47,735 bases of DNA, from positions 1 through 47,735 of the forward strand of contig DATIZR010000048.1 in assembly GCA_035516965.1 (NCBI GenBank), written 5' to 3'. Shown here piece after piece: positions 1-8,759 of this stretch. The stretch comes from Nitrospirota bacterium (lineage in GTDB: Bacteria > Nitrospirota > UBA9217). The position numbers and the translations under genes are program-made. Every line of letters starts with the position of its first letter. The stretch's first letter is position 1. The notes under the pieces are model-generated. The model was not told the origin of the DNA. It saw only the letters and a program-made list of their open reading frames with translations, and did not search any database.

Positions 1-48
1 GAACAAACAGCCTGTCAAGGATCGCCCGCATTTGCACCCCGAAGAATA

Positions 49-375
49 TCATGACAACGCCTGGTTTTTGGGAGCCTGTCCGGTTTGGGCTTCTTTCTCT
101 TTCCTCTTTTTCCTCGACGAGCGCAGCAGGCGCATTGACGACAGAACGATCATGCCGAGGATCAAACCCGCCAGAACCGCGAGAAGGATGATGATGGCGA
201 GCGATGCTTCGAAATGCCAGGACAGGAAGGAGACGGCCACTGGCGTTGCATTCTGCACGGAAAAAACGACAACGATGGCAACTACGAATATGACGAGACC
301 GAGAACGATCATTGCTCCCCCCTTGGCAGCTTTTAAAATGGAAACAAATCTGGACCGCACAGAGACGATCTCCAT
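49..375 (-). CDS. LapA-domain (DUF1049) small membrane protein
   Basis: A 108-residue protein with two hydrophobic segments, about residues 20-42 and 57-80, joined by a short loop, and a basic, charged C-terminal tail (SSRKKRKEKE). The loop reads SVQNATPVAVSFLSWHFE, which is the typical LapA/DUF1049 pattern of a first helix ending in F-x-x-Q-N followed by V-x-x-L. LapA proteins of E. coli act with LapB at the inner membrane in control of lipopolysaccharide synthesis; that role here is inferred from the family only. The start is supported by GGGAGA just upstream. No clear operon partner is visible on the left edge. Confidence 0.75.
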   Translation of the reverse strand: MEIVSVRSRFVSILKAAKGGAMIVLGLVIFVVAIVVVFSVQNATPVAVSFLSWHFEASLAIIILLAVLAGLILGMIVLSSMRLLRSSRKKRKEKEAQTGQAPKNQALS

Positions 376-484
376 GATCTCCCTGGTTGTTTATGTTCTT
401 TTTTTATAGAACTATACGGGGTTATCGCGCCTGTCAGTGCGCTGATGATAATCAGCTGCCCTGTGCCTTTCTGGCGACTGTCCT

Positions 485-700
485 TCATTCCTCCAGCCGG
501 TAACCCAGCCGCTCGATGCTGTCCTTCGTGATCTTTGCCAGCTTCTCCTCTTCGATCGTGTTTTCATCGAACGTCACCGCGACCCTGCCTTGTTCGACGT
601 CAATGGACTCGACCCCGTCCATTCCACCTATGAACCGGTGCAGCGCGAGAGAGCACTCGGCGCAGAGATTATTACGTATCGAGAACAGTGCTGTTTTCAT
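485..700 (-). CDS. Heavy-metal-associated (HMA) domain protein, copper-chaperone-like
   Basis: A 71-residue single-domain protein of the ferredoxin-like HMA fold. The metal-binding C-x-x-C sits near the N-terminus in NNLCAECS, and the rest follows the family pattern (GMDGVESIDVEQGRVAVTF, then a helix and GYRLEE). Such proteins carry Cu(I) or other soft metals to P-type ATPases or regulators. The usual M-x-C-x-x-C methionine is replaced by N-L, so metal preference is uncertain. A GGAGGGG ribosome-binding site lies just upstream of the ATG. No metal ATPase is next to it in this window, but two cupredoxins are encoded elsewhere in it. Confidence 0.75.
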   Translation of the reverse strand: MKTALFSIRNNLCAECSLALHRFIGGMDGVESIDVEQGRVAVTFDENTIEEEKLAKITKDSIERLGYRLEE

Positions 701-824
701 CGAGGTTCCCCTCCTCCCCCGTTACCATCTCCCGGGGTATCTTGTCCGCCTCCTTGTATCTTTCTCTAATAATTTACCACAATATTACTGAATCAGGTTA
801 GAAACGACACTGTTCCTTCGATGG

Positions 825-3257
825 CTAATCCCGAACCGGCCCCCCGTTATCCCTTCCGGAGGGGCCTTTCCATGTCCATTCCCTGATCTCCGGCATATCC
901 TCTCCGTATCGGGTGATATACTCCCGGTGGTCGACCAGCTTGTCGCGGATCGTCTGCTTGGCATAGGCCGCAATGCGGGAGAGTCCGGGAACCCGGTCGA
1001 CAGCATCTCCTGCGAGGTGAAAACGGTCCAGATCGTTTCGCACGACCATGTCGAAGGGCGTGGTCGTGGTCCCCTCCTCCTTATATCCCCGAACGTGCAG
1101 GTTTTTGTGGTTCGTCCTTCGATAGGTCAGGCGGTGGATAAGCCAGGGGTAGCCGTGGTAAGCGAAGATGATGGGTTTGTCGATCGTAAACAGCGCGTCA
1201 AAGTCCCTGTCCGACAGGCCGTGGGGATGCTCTTCATGGGGTTGAAGGGTCATGAGGTCGACCACGTTGACCACCCGGATCCTGAGCTTCGGCGCGTGGA
1301 AGCGGAGCAGTTCCACGGCGGCCAGGGTCTCGAGCGTGGGCACGTCACCGCAGCAGGCCATGACAACGTCCGGCTCATTGCCGCGGTCATTGCTCGCCCA
1401 CTCCCAGATCCCGATGCCCGAAGTACAGTGCTTGACCGCGGATTCCATGTCGAGCCACTGCTGCTGGGGCTGTTTCCCGGCAACGATCACATTGATGTAG
1501 TTCCTGCTCCTCAGGCAGTGGTCCGTAACGGACAGGAGCGTATTCGCATCGGGAGGGAGGTACACGCGTATGATGTCCGCTTTCTTGTTCACCGCCATGT
1601 CGATGAACCCCGGGTCCTGGTGGCTGAACCCGTTGTGGTCCTGGCGCCAGACATGGGAGGTGAGAAGATAGTTCAGGGAAGAAATGGGCCTTCGCCACGG
1701 GATCTCGTTCCTCGTGACCTTCAGCCACTTGGCATGCTGGTTGAACATGGAGTCGACGACATGGATGAACGCCTCGTAACACGAGAAGAGGCCGTGGCGT
1801 CCGGTCAGGAGGTATCCTTCGAGCCAGCCCTGGCAGGTATGCTCGCTCAGTATCTCCATGACACGGCCGTCGGGGGCGAGGCTCTCGTCGTAGGGCAGCT
1901 TCTCCGCCATCCACGCCCGGTCCGTGGCCTCAAAAAGCGCGCCGAGGCGGTTGGAGGTCGTCTCGTCGGGCCCCATGACCCGGAAATTCCTGCTGTCCTT
2001 GTTCAGCTTCATGATGTCCCGCAGGAATGTGCCCATGATCCTGGTGGCCTCCGCAGTGACAAGGCCCGGCCCCGGGACATCCACAGCGTAGTCATGGAAG
2101 TCGGGCATGGTTAATTCCTGGAGCAGAAGACCGCCGTTCGCATGGGGGTTGGCGCCCATGCGGCGTGTCCCTTCGGGAGCGAGGTCGGCGAGCTCCGGGA
2201 GCAGCCTGCCGTCGGCGTCAAAAAGCTCTTCCGGCCTGTAGCTCTTCATCCATGTTTCGAGCAGTTTCACGTGTTCCGGTTTCGTCGCCATTTCAGCGAA
2301 AGGGACCTGATGCGACCGCCAGAACCCTTCCGTTTTTTTCCCGTCGACTTCTTTCGGACCCGTCCATCCCTTGGGCGTTCGCAGGATGATCATGGGCCAT
2401 TGCGGACGCGCCGCTTTCCCGCTGTTGCGGGCCTCTTTTTGTATCGACCGGATCTCGGCGATCACCGTATCGAGTGTCTCGGCCATGCTTTGATGCATCG
2501 GTCCCGGGTCCGATCCTTCGACAAAATACGGTTTATAGCCGTAGCCTACGAACAGGTCCTCCAGCTCCTCACGGCTGATCCTCGCCAGTACGGCGGGGTT
2601 CGCGATCTTGTAGCCGTTCAAATGCAGGATGGGCAGCACGGCTCCGTCGGTAGCCGGGTTCAGGAACTTGTTGGAATGCCATGCCGCGGCGAGCGGCCCG
2701 GTCTCCGCCTCGCCGTCGCCCACCACGCAGGCCGCGATGAGCCCGGGGTTGTCGAAAACAGCGCCATGGGCGTGGGACAGCGAATAACCGAGTTCGCCTC
2801 CTTCATGGATGGAGCCCGGGGTCTCCGGGGCTGCGTGGCTCGGGATCCCGCCGGGGAACGAGAACTGCTTGAAGAGCTTTTGCATTCCCGCGCCATCACG
2901 AGTGATGTGGGGATAGAATTCGCTGTACGTTCCCTCCAGATAGGTGTTAGCCACCATGCCGGGTCCGCCATGACCGGGCCCACAGACGAAGATGACATTG
3001 AGATCACGTTCCCTGATCACGCGATTGAGGTGTACATAGATGAAATTGAGCCCCGGCGTCGTGCCCCAGTGCCCCAGGAGCCGCGGCTTGATGTGCTCCA
3101 GCTTCAACGGCTCCCTCAGCAGGGGATTGTCGTAGAGATAGATCTGGCCCACGGAAAGGTAGTTCGCCGCGCGCCAGTAGGCGTGCATCCTGTCCAGGAG
3201 CGCTTTCGGCGGCGATGATTGGGCAGAAGTTGGCTTCGGTGCCGGATCCTTCTTCAT
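825..3257 (-). CDS. xfp: Phosphoketolase (xylulose-5-phosphate/fructose-6-phosphate)
   Basis: Thiamine-diphosphate enzyme that splits xylulose-5-P or fructose-6-P with phosphate into acetyl phosphate plus glyceraldehyde-3-P or erythrose-4-P. The protein is 810 residues, normal for the family. Visible signatures are [19 protein letters not shown] (about 93-111), the phosphoketolase motif [15 protein letters not shown] (152-165) and the TPP/metal motif [11 protein letters not shown] (180-190). I place the start at the MKKDP methionine because GGGGAGG lies 6 nt upstream; an in-frame upstream ATG exists at 3284. This start overlaps the acetate kinase stop as ATGA, so the two are probably translationally coupled, and the acetyl phosphate made here is the acetate kinase substrate. 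Whether it prefers X5P or F6P cannot be read from the sequence. Confidence 0.95.
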   Translation of the reverse strand: MKKDPAPKPTSAQSSPPKALLDRMHAYWRAANYLSVGQIYLYDNPLLREPLKLEHIKPRLLGHWGTTPGLNFIYVHLNRVIRERDLNVIFVCGPGHGGPGMVANTYLEGTYSEFYPHITRDGAGMQKLFKQFSFPGGIPSHAAPETPGSIHEGGELGYSLSHAHGAVFDNPGLIAACVVGDGEAETGPLAAAWHSNKFLNPATDGAVLPILHLNGYKIANPAVLARISREELEDLFVGYGYKPYFVEGSDPGPMHQSMAETLDTVIAEIRSIQKEARNSGKAARPQWPMIILRTPKGWTGPKEVDGKKTEGFWRSHQVPFAEMATKPEHVKLLETWMKSYRPEELFDADGRLLPELADLAPEGTRRMGANPHANGGLLLQELTMPDFHDYAVDVPGPGLVTAEATRIMGTFLRDIMKLNKDSRNFRVMGPDETTSNRLGALFEATDRAWMAEKLPYDESLAPDGRVMEILSEHTCQGWLEGYLLTGRHGLFSCYEAFIHVVDSMFNQHAKWLKVTRNEIPWRRPISSLNYLLTSHVWRQDHNGFSHQDPGFIDMAVNKKADIIRVYLPPDANTLLSVTDHCLRSRNYINVIVAGKQPQQQWLDMESAVKHCTSGIGIWEWASNDRGNEPDVVMACCGDVPTLETLAAVELLRFHAPKLRIRVVNVVDLMTLQPHEEHPHGLSDRDFDALFTIDKPIIFAYHGYPWLIHRLTYRRTNHKNLHVRGYKEEGTTTTPFDMVVRNDLDRFHLAGDAVDRVPGLSRIAAYAKQTIRDKLVDHREYITRYGEDMPEIREWTWKGPSGRDNGGPVRD

Positions 3258-4462
3258 GCGTGCCTCCCCTCTATCGCGATGCAATGTGCGGTGTGCCGCG
3301 CGATCATCAGCTCTTCATTCGTCTTCATGACCCGGACCGTTACAAGGCCGTCTGCCCGGGAAATGACCGGGGCTTGTTCGCTGTTTCGCTCCGTATCAAG
3401 CCGGATGCCCAGGAAACCAAGGTCATTGCAGATGCGCTCACGAATCGAAGGAGCATTCTCCCCGATGCCTCCGGTGAAGACGAGCGTGTCGAGCCCGCCC
3501 AGCACTGCAGCGAGAGCACCGAGGAACTTTTTCGCCGTATAGCAGAAGAGCTCCACGGCCTCTGCGGCGCCCCGATTCGACGGCTCTGCCTTGAGCAGTT
3601 CAGCCATGTCAGCGCTCATTGCCGAAACGCCGTAGAGCCCCGACTCCCTGTTCACCATGCGGTTCAAAGCGGATGCGTCCATCCCCTTTTCCTTGAGCAG
3701 GTAAACGATCACGCCGGGGTCGAGGTCTCCGGAGCGGGTGCTCATGGCCAGGCCGCCCGCGGGAGTGAACCCCATGGTCGTGTCCGCGCTCTTCCCGTTC
3801 CTGAATGCCCCCATGCTTGCCCCGTTCCCCAGATGGGCGATGATCACTCTGCCGTCCGCCGCCTCCGCTCCAGAGATGTTCCCCAGCTCCTTCAGGATAT
3901 ACTCGTAGGACAGACCGTGGAAACCGTAGCGCACCACGCCGAGCCGCCGTACCTCCCCGGGCAGGGCATAACGCTGCGCAACGTCGGGCATGTTCCGGTG
4001 AAATGCGGTGTCGAAGCACGCGACCTGGTCCAGTTCGGGGTAGGAGCGCCCGAATGTCCTGATCGCGGCGATCTCCTGCGGCAGGTGATCGGGGGCAAGG
4101 GGAACGAGCGCATCAAGGGCCTCGAGCAGAGCGGCATCTACGCGGTGCGGCCTGACATAGGCGCTTCCGCCGTGCACGATCCTGTGCCCTATTGCCGATA
4201 ACTTCTGGCCGGCCTCGTTGCCGACAAGCCAATCGATCGCTTCCCGGAGCGCCTCCCCATGGTCTCGCAGGTTGAGTGTCTTCTCGGTCATGGTCTTGCC
4301 GGCCGCATCCCTGATGCGGAACAGGCCCGTCGACAAACCGATGCCCTCGAGGCTTCCGGACAAGACCCGGGCTTCATTGCTTCCCATGCGGTACCGGGAG
4401 AACTTGATGCTTGAGGAACCGCTGTTGATCGTGAGTATGTCCATCGGGCCATGACCGGTCAT
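3254..4462 (-). CDS. ackA: Acetate kinase
   Basis: Converts acetyl phosphate and ADP to acetate and ATP. The 402-residue length is standard, and the family motifs are present in order: NSGSSSIKF near the N-terminus, [56 protein letters not shown] and [13 protein letters not shown]. It sits 22 nt after the aldolase gene and overlaps the phosphoketolase start by ATGA, giving a fba-ackA-xfp operon for substrate-level phosphorylation. The start could instead be the second methionine (MDILTINSG, at 4444), which matches the usual ackA N-terminus more closely; neither ATG has a strong ribosome-binding site. Confidence 0.95.
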   Translation of the reverse strand: MTGHGPMDILTINSGSSSIKFSRYRMGSNEARVLSGSLEGIGLSTGLFRIRDAAGKTMTEKTLNLRDHGEALREAIDWLVGNEAGQKLSAIGHRIVHGGSAYVRPHRVDAALLEALDALVPLAPDHLPQEIAAIRTFGRSYPELDQVACFDTAFHRNMPDVAQRYALPGEVRRLGVVRYGFHGLSYEYILKELGNISGAEAADGRVIIAHLGNGASMGAFRNGKSADTTMGFTPAGGLAMSTRSGDLDPGVIVYLLKEKGMDASALNRMVNRESGLYGVSAMSADMAELLKAEPSNRGAAEAVELFCYTAKKFLGALAAVLGGLDTLVFTGGIGENAPSIRERICNDLGFLGIRLDTERNSEQAPVISRADGLVTVRVMKTNEELMIARHTAHCIAIEGRHA

Positions 4463-4484
4463 GTCTGCATCGAGTTCTGCTGGC

Positions 4485-5510
4485 TCAGGCCTTCTGCTCC
4501 ATCTCCGGCGCGTAGGTGCCGAGGCGCGCGAGGCCGTTCAGCCTGGCGCGCTGATAGAAAGTCTTCTGCGCGGCCGCCGCGTTCTCCTTTTTGCCGGCCC
4601 ACGCATGCAGGGCGGTCTCCTGCAGGGCTCTCCCGTAGGAGAACGAAAGCTCCCAGGGTGAATTCGGGAAAAAGGCGTTCATGGCGTTCAGGTTGGCCGT
4701 TGCTTCCATGGGCCCCTGGCCGCCGGACAGGAAATTGATGCTCGGCACCGCCGCGGGCACCGTACGGCGGAGAACCTTGACCGTCGCCGCAGCAACGTGC
4801 TCGGGCCTTGCCTTGGGAGGATGCCCCTTGCCCGGCAGAACCATGTTCGGCTTGAGCACGGTATATTCCAGGATCACCCGGTGCCGGTGCAGGGCATGGA
4901 ACACCGCGTGCAGCACCGCCTCGGTGACATCAAAGCAGCGCTCCAGGGTGTGGTCGCCGTCGATCAGCACCTCCGGCTCGACGATGGGAACAAAACCCTC
5001 CTCCTGGCAGACGGCTGCGTAGCGTGCCAGCATTTCCGCATTCACCTCGATGCCGAGCTGCGTGGGGTTCTGAGCGCCGATGGAATAGACCTCGCGCCAC
5101 TTGGCAAAACGCGCCCCCTGGGCCTTGTATGTTCTGAGGCGCTCGGCCAGTCCGTCCAGGCCCTGGGTGACCTCGTCACCCGGAGCGTGGGCCAGGGGGA
5201 TCTTCCCCTTGTCCACCTTGATGCCGGGCACGATGCCCTGGCGGGACAGCACCTCGGGCAGGGGCGCGCCGTCATCCGCAGCCTGGCCCAGGGTCTCCTC
5301 GAACAGGATGACGCCGCTGATGTATTCCGCGGCGCCGGGCGTGGTGAACAGAAGCGAGCGATAGGAGCGCCGGTTGGCCTCGGTGGATTCGACGCTGATG
5401 GCCTTGAACCTTTTGGCGATGGTCGGATCGCTCTCGTCGGCGGCAAGGATGCCCTTGCCTTTCTGCACCAGGTGCGAGATTGTTGACTGCAGTTCGTCTT
5501 CGTTATTCAT
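4485..5510 (-). CDS. Class I fructose-bisphosphate aldolase
   Basis: A 341-residue Schiff-base aldolase that cleaves or forms fructose-1,6-bisphosphate. Class I features seen are GKGILAADESDPTIAKRF near the N-terminus, SYRSLLFTTPG, the phosphate-handling NFLSGGQGPMEAT near the C-terminus, and LKPNMVLPGKG, whose Lys is the expected Schiff-base residue. No class II zinc motif is present. AGGAGG lies 7 nt before the ATG. It is the first gene of the minus-strand operon with ackA and xfp, so it links triose and hexose phosphates to the phosphoketolase branch. The promoter is not obvious in the gap upstream. Confidence 0.93.
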   Translation of the reverse strand: MNNEDELQSTISHLVQKGKGILAADESDPTIAKRFKAISVESTEANRRSYRSLLFTTPGAAEYISGVILFEETLGQAADDGAPLPEVLSRQGIVPGIKVDKGKIPLAHAPGDEVTQGLDGLAERLRTYKAQGARFAKWREVYSIGAQNPTQLGIEVNAEMLARYAAVCQEEGFVPIVEPEVLIDGDHTLERCFDVTEAVLHAVFHALHRHRVILEYTVLKPNMVLPGKGHPPKARPEHVAAATVKVLRRTVPAAVPSINFLSGGQGPMEATANLNAMNAFFPNSPWELSFSYGRALQETALHAWAGKKENAAAAQKTFYQRARLNGLARLGTYAPEMEQKA

Positions 5511-5551
5511 GGCAATTCCTCCTTCTCTCGTATCGTGTACTGTTCATACTT

Positions 5552-5573
5552 AACCACAGAGTCACCAGAGAGG
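5552..5573. repeat. Short ~10-bp-period intergenic repeat (upstream of aldolase)
   Basis: AACCACAGAGTCACCAGAGA with ACCACAGAG and CACCAGAGAG in tandem. The same ACCACAGAG core appears at 18695-18703 between gatA and gatB. Confidence 0.45.
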
Positions 5574-5787
5574 ATTTGAATCCAAGGGATAATCGCATTC
5601 CTGGAAATAGTCTCACCCTCGGTGCACTCTCTTTAATAGCTCTTTACGCTCTTATACCGTTTCTCAAAATAATCGGTGAGAGCACAGAGCATGTCGGTAA
5701 AAAGCAGCCTTTTCGTGTGAGAATGAACCCGAACATTCCTCAAGACGCTCTGTGGTTTCATCTTTTATCAACTATTTTTCATAGAAC

Positions 5788-5807
5788 TTTTGACAATATT
5801 TTGACAG
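5788..5807 (-). promoter_or_regulatory. 11-bp-period direct repeat, Pho-box-like
   Basis: Read on the minus strand, 5807 to 5790 is CTGTCA-AAATA-TTGTCA-A. Two TGTCA half-sites 11 bp apart resemble a PhoB box; by hand count 13 of 18 positions match CTGTCATAAATCTGTCAC. It lies about 280 nt before the aldolase-ackA-xfp operon, which consumes inorganic phosphate. No clear -10 element follows at the right distance, so the call is weak. Confidence 0.25.
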
Positions 5808-5838
5808 TACCTTGCATCGTGTATCACCCCGTCCGTGC

Positions 5839-6510
5839 TCAGCCGGGGAACGCGGACAGGTCGAAGGTTGCGAGATCGCCGATCCGTTCAAGCGTGATCT
5901 GGGGACGCGGATAACGGGAAACGGTATCTGGATCGAGCGCATAGCGTCCCTGCCGGGGGAACACCGTTGTCAACCGGTCGCCCCAGACCCGCTTCATTGC
6001 CTCGAGTATGCGCAGCTTGTCATCGATCATGACGTAGTGCCGCGCGGGGTAGCGCCGTTCGACATCGGCAAGCATCTGCTCTTTGTGGACGTAGATCAGA
6101 ACCCGGCCCTCGACAGCTTCCCACAGGCCTGACCGCTGCACCTTGCGCGGCTGAAACACCACGTCGCCGTCGGAGAGTATGACCGTTCTCCCCCGCGTCC
6201 GGACGTGTTCGATGGCCGCGATAGCGCCGGGGAACAGGCGGTCAACGAAGGGATAATCCATCAGAAAGGAGGACATCGTCAATAGCCGGGGATCGCAGAG
6301 GTCCTCGAGACGGTAGCGCTGCAGGGCGCCCAGATAGTCCGCGTAACCCAGCTCGGACCGCAGCTCTTCGAAGAGTGAGAAGTACCGGTCCCTGCTTGCG
6401 GCCCCGAACTCTCTTTCAAGGTGGACCCGCAGATCCTGTTCTACCCGGTCGTTGTCAAGCAGCGTATTATCGACATCGAACAGGAAGACGACCTCGTTCC
6501 GGGACATCAT
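5839..6510 (-). CDS. HAD-superfamily hydrolase
   Basis: A 223-residue haloacid-dehalogenase-type phosphohydrolase. Motif I is FLFDVDNTLLDND at residues 9-21 (nucleophile Asp, then general acid Asp), motif II is VILSDGDVVF with Ser, and the acidic motif IV is MIDDKLRIL. The helical segment between motif I and II fits a cap domain. Substrate is not evident. The gene starts with two consecutive ATG codons; GAGG lies 8 nt before the first. It is followed after the intergenic gap by the aldolase operon on the same strand, and preceded by the cupredoxin gene 49 nt upstream, so the two may be co-transcribed. Confidence 0.85.
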   Translation of the reverse strand: MMSRNEVVFLFDVDNTLLDNDRVEQDLRVHLEREFGAASRDRYFSLFEELRSELGYADYLGALQRYRLEDLCDPRLLTMSSFLMDYPFVDRLFPGAIAAIEHVRTRGRTVILSDGDVVFQPRKVQRSGLWEAVEGRVLIYVHKEQMLADVERRYPARHYVMIDDKLRILEAMKRVWGDRLTTVFPRQGRYALDPDTVSRYPRPQITLERIGDLATFDLSAFPG

Positions 6511-6559
6511 GACGTTGCCTCGCGACAGAATGCTTCAGAACGTTCTTTTCCTGAAGGCA

Positions 6560-6976
6560 CTATCCGGTTACTTCCAGCACTCCCTCCATGCCCTTTGCCC
6601 GGTGGGTCCAGAAAAGGAACCGTTTGTCGCAGTAAAATTCGTACTTCCCGGCCTTTGTCGGCGTAAACTTGATTGTCTTCGGGTCGGTGCTGAGCTCCAC
6701 CTTGAAATCGATCCCGGCCTCGGGCGCGTGGAGAACAATGTCATGCGGCACGAAACCCGATTCTTTCCGTATGATGATCTCCACCGGAACGTTCACCTTC
6801 ACGATGATATCATTCGGCTTAAAAAAATAGCTGCCACCCAGCATTTCGACTTTCTGGCTGCCGCTGCTGTCGATAACGGCCTTGTAGACCACCCTTGTCT
6901 CATCACCCCATGCCCCTGACTGGACGAAGGCTGCCGCGAGAGCGATCAGCGTTGTTATTATAATGCTCTTCTTCAT
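6560..6976 (-). CDS. Secreted cupredoxin-like protein (copy 1)
   Basis: A 138-residue protein with a signal peptide (MKKSIIITTLIALAAAFVQS) and one cupredoxin-type beta-barrel. Likely copper ligands are His in FVPHDI, then Cys, His and Met in YCDKRFLFWTHRAKGM. The Cys-His spacing is eight residues, longer than in azurin or plastocyanin, so this may not be a standard type 1 copper site. The start was chosen for AGGAGG 9 nt upstream; an in-frame ATG exists at 7027 but would hide the signal peptide. A close relative lies at 42012-42437. Probably periplasmic electron carrier or copper-binding protein; partner unknown. Confidence 0.8.
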   Translation of the reverse strand: MKKSIIITTLIALAAAFVQSGAWGDETRVVYKAVIDSSGSQKVEMLGGSYFFKPNDIIVKVNVPVEIIIRKESGFVPHDIVLHAPEAGIDFKVELSTDPKTIKFTPTKAGKYEFYCDKRFLFWTHRAKGMEGVLEVTG

Positions 6977-6998
6977 AACAATATTCCTCCTCATACTT

Positions 6999-7027
6999 AG
7001 GGTATCTCCCGGCAGGAGCACTGTCAA
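6999..7027 (-). promoter_or_regulatory. Sigma70-type promoter for cupredoxin copy 1
   Basis: On the minus strand a consensus TTGACA (7027-7022) is followed after 17 nt by TACCCT (7004-6999). Transcription would start near 6992, leaving a leader of about 16 nt that holds the AGGAGG site. The -10 is a poor match. Confidence 0.45.
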
Positions 7028-7038
7028 GACGTCCGGCC

Positions 7039-7078
7039 TTCATTTCAAGACAACCTTAGTAGCACAAGTTGAAATGAA
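7039..7078. promoter_or_regulatory. Perfect 10-bp inverted repeat, candidate operator
   Basis: TTCATTTCAA at 7039-7048 and its exact reverse complement TTGAAATGAA at 7069-7078, with 20 nt between. Centre-to-centre distance is 30 bp, close to three helical turns, as for a dimeric regulator contacting one face of the DNA. It lies between the divergent cupredoxin and htrA promoters. The regulator is unknown. Confidence 0.4.
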
Positions 7079-7132
7079 TGATCCAACGGGCCCACCCAAT
7101 TAACTTTTCCTGAATGTAAGAGTCTAATATTT

Positions 7133-7141
7133 TGCTAGAAT
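7133..7141 (+). promoter_or_regulatory. Extended -10 promoter for htrA
   Basis: TGC followed by TAGAAT (7136-7141) is an extended -10 element. No good -35 is present 17 nt upstream. Transcription would start near 7148, about 47 nt before the htrA ATG and upstream of its AGGAGG site. Confidence 0.45.
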
Positions 7142-7194
7142 GATCTGTGTAGACAATGAGGTCATTTGCATATTCTTTATTTAGGAGGTCATCA

Positions 7195-8655
7195 ATGAAG
7201 ATTCAGAAGGGACGTGCAACAGTATTCGTTCAGGTTCTTTCCCTGGCCCTCGCGTTCGTGCTCGCAACAGCGCTGTCGGCAGCCGGCGTGGCGACGGCCA
7301 AGGAAAAGGCCATATCGCAGGAATCCGTAAAAATGCTCGGCAACCTGAGCAATGCCCTGTCGGAAGTCGCCGAGGCGGTCCGCCCGGCGGTCGTGAACAT
7401 ATCAACGACCTCGATCGAGACCATGGAGGACAACCCCTTCGGCGACATGTTCAACGATCCTTTTTTCAGGCACTTTTTCGGCGACCAGTTCGGGCACCCC
7501 GGGCAGAAGCGAAAATTCAAATCATCTGCCCTCGGCTCCGGCGTGATCGTATCGGAGAACGGCTATATCCTGACGAACAACCACGTGGTCAAGGGCGCGG
7601 AAGATATCAAGGTCATCCTCTATGACAAGCGTGAGTTCACCGGCAAGGTCGTCGGCACCGACCCGCGGACGGACCTTGCCGTCATCAAGATCAATGCGAA
7701 AGACCTGCCGACCCTTTCCTTCGGGGATTCGGCAAGGCTGAAGACTGGCGATGTCGTCCTGGCGATCGGCAACCCCTTCGGCCTGAACCAGACCATCACG
7801 ATGGGCATCGTAAGCGCAGTCGGCCGGTCGAACATCGGGCTCGCCGATTTTGAGGACTTCATCCAGACCGATGCCGCCATCAATCCGGGCAACTCCGGAG
7901 GAGCGCTGGTGAACGGAAGTGGAGAACTTATCGGGATCAACACGGCGATCTTCTCGACCAGCGGCGGCTACATGGGGATCGGGTTCGCCATTCCCTCGGA
8001 CATGGCCAAGACAGTCATGGACAGCATCATCAAGCACGGCAAGGTGGTTCGCGGCTGGCTCGGCGTGAGCATCCAGAACCTTACCCCTGAGCTCTCGAAG
8101 TCCCTGGGGATCAAGGAGACCGAGGGTGCCCTGATCTCGGGTGTAGAGAGCGGCAGCCCGGCCGACAAGGCGGGCCTCAAGCGGGGCGATCTTATCATTG
8201 CCATGGACGGGAAAAAGGTCACTGATGTTACGAACCTCAGGAACAGGGTCGCAGCAGCGGCACCGGGAACGAAGGTCGATTTCAGGATCATCCGTGAGGG
8301 CAAGGAGCTGACCCTGCCAGTAACGCTCGGAGAGTACAAAGAGAAAAAGATCATAAAAAAGACGGAGTACCAGAACGCGCTGCGGGGCGTGACGGTCCAG
8401 GAACTTACCCCAAGCCTGCGGGACAAACTGAACCTTCCGGAGGGACAGACCGGCGTGGTCGTCACTGATGTCAGTGCGGACAGTCCGGCCCAGGAGCTGC
8501 TGCAGGCCAATGATGTGATCCTGGAAGTGAACCGTAAATCTATCCAGAGCGCACAGGAGTATGAGGAGGTCGTATCGAAGATCGGAGAAAAGGACACCGT
8601 TTTGCTGCTGATCTCCCGCGAGGGCGGGTCGATCTATCTCACGATCAAGCCGTGA
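7195..8655 (+). CDS. Periplasmic serine protease HtrA/DegP family
   Basis: A 486-residue ATP-independent protease-chaperone for misfolded envelope proteins. A signal peptide covers about residues 1-35. The trypsin-like domain carries the triad His130 (TNNHVV), Asp160 (RTDLAV) and Ser234 (GNSGGAL). Two PDZ domains follow; the first begins near VRGWLGVSIQNL and the second near LRGVTVQEL. The start at 7195 is set by AGGAGG seven to eight nt upstream; an in-frame ATG at 7156 lacks such a site. The acidic, Phe-rich loop DNPFGDMFNDPFFRHFFG before the catalytic domain is the usual DegP/DegQ LA-type region. It is followed by an M16 protease on the same strand, suggesting a shared envelope quality-control role. 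Confidence 0.95.
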   Translation: MKIQKGRATVFVQVLSLALAFVLATALSAAGVATAKEKAISQESVKMLGNLSNALSEVAEAVRPAVVNISTTSIETMEDNPFGDMFNDPFFRHFFGDQFGHPGQKRKFKSSALGSGVIVSENGYILTNNHVVKGAEDIKVILYDKREFTGKVVGTDPRTDLAVIKINAKDLPTLSFGDSARLKTGDVVLAIGNPFGLNQTITMGIVSAVGRSNIGLADFEDFIQTDAAINPGNSGGALVNGSGELIGINTAIFSTSGGYMGIGFAIPSDMAKTVMDSIIKHGKVVRGWLGVSIQNLTPELSKSLGIKETEGALISGVESGSPADKAGLKRGDLIIAMDGKKVTDVTNLRNRVAAAAPGTKVDFRIIREGKELTLPVTLGEYKEKKIIKKTEYQNALRGVTVQELTPSLRDKLNLPEGQTGVVVTDVSADSPAQELLQANDVILEVNRKSIQSAQEYEEVVSKIGEKDTVLLLISREGGSIYLTIKP

Positions 8656-8684
8656 GGCGACACGTAAGCCTCTTCTAGATAAGT

Positions 8685-8750
8685 CTGAATTCCCTTTCGC
8701 CCGGTCAAGCCGGTTCGGGCAACACGTTGTTCTTCCGAAAGGGAGTTCAG
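8685..8750 (+). promoter_or_regulatory. 15-bp inverted repeat abutting the M16 ribosome-binding site
   Basis: CTGAATTCCCTTTCG (8685-8699) pairs with CGAAAGGGAGTTCAG (8736-8750) with one G-U pair and no mismatch in RNA. The 36-nt loop contains a smaller CCGG/CCGG element. The right arm ends directly before GGAGG (8751-8755), the ribosome-binding site of the M16 gene. There is no U-tract after the stem, so it is not an ordinary terminator for htrA. Confidence 0.55.
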
Positions 8751-8759
8751 GGAGGTTAT

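Larger units (their letters stand above)
5511..5838. other. Intergenic region between HAD hydrolase and aldolase genes
   Basis: About 330 nt of relatively A+T-rich DNA with no credible gene. It holds one copy of the short ~10-bp-period repeat (AACCACAGAGTCACCAGAGAGG, 5552-5573, part shown here only as its core) and, further out, an 11-bp-period direct repeat TTTTGACA-ATA-TTTTGACA at 5788-5806. An open frame crosses the region on the plus strand but it runs antisense into both neighbours and has no recognisable domain. Confidence 0.6.

Noticed and set aside
927-2114. 395-codon open frame antisense to the phosphoketolase gene
   Set aside because: It mirrors the codon phase of a clearly identified gene, has no recognisable domain and no ribosome-binding site. 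Other long antisense frames (14861-16336, 21891-23342, 23782-25212, 26347-27990) were rejected for the same reason.
5480-5914. 144-codon plus-strand open frame across the aldolase-HAD gap
   Set aside because: It overlaps real genes on both ends in antisense, and no motif or ribosome-binding site supports it.
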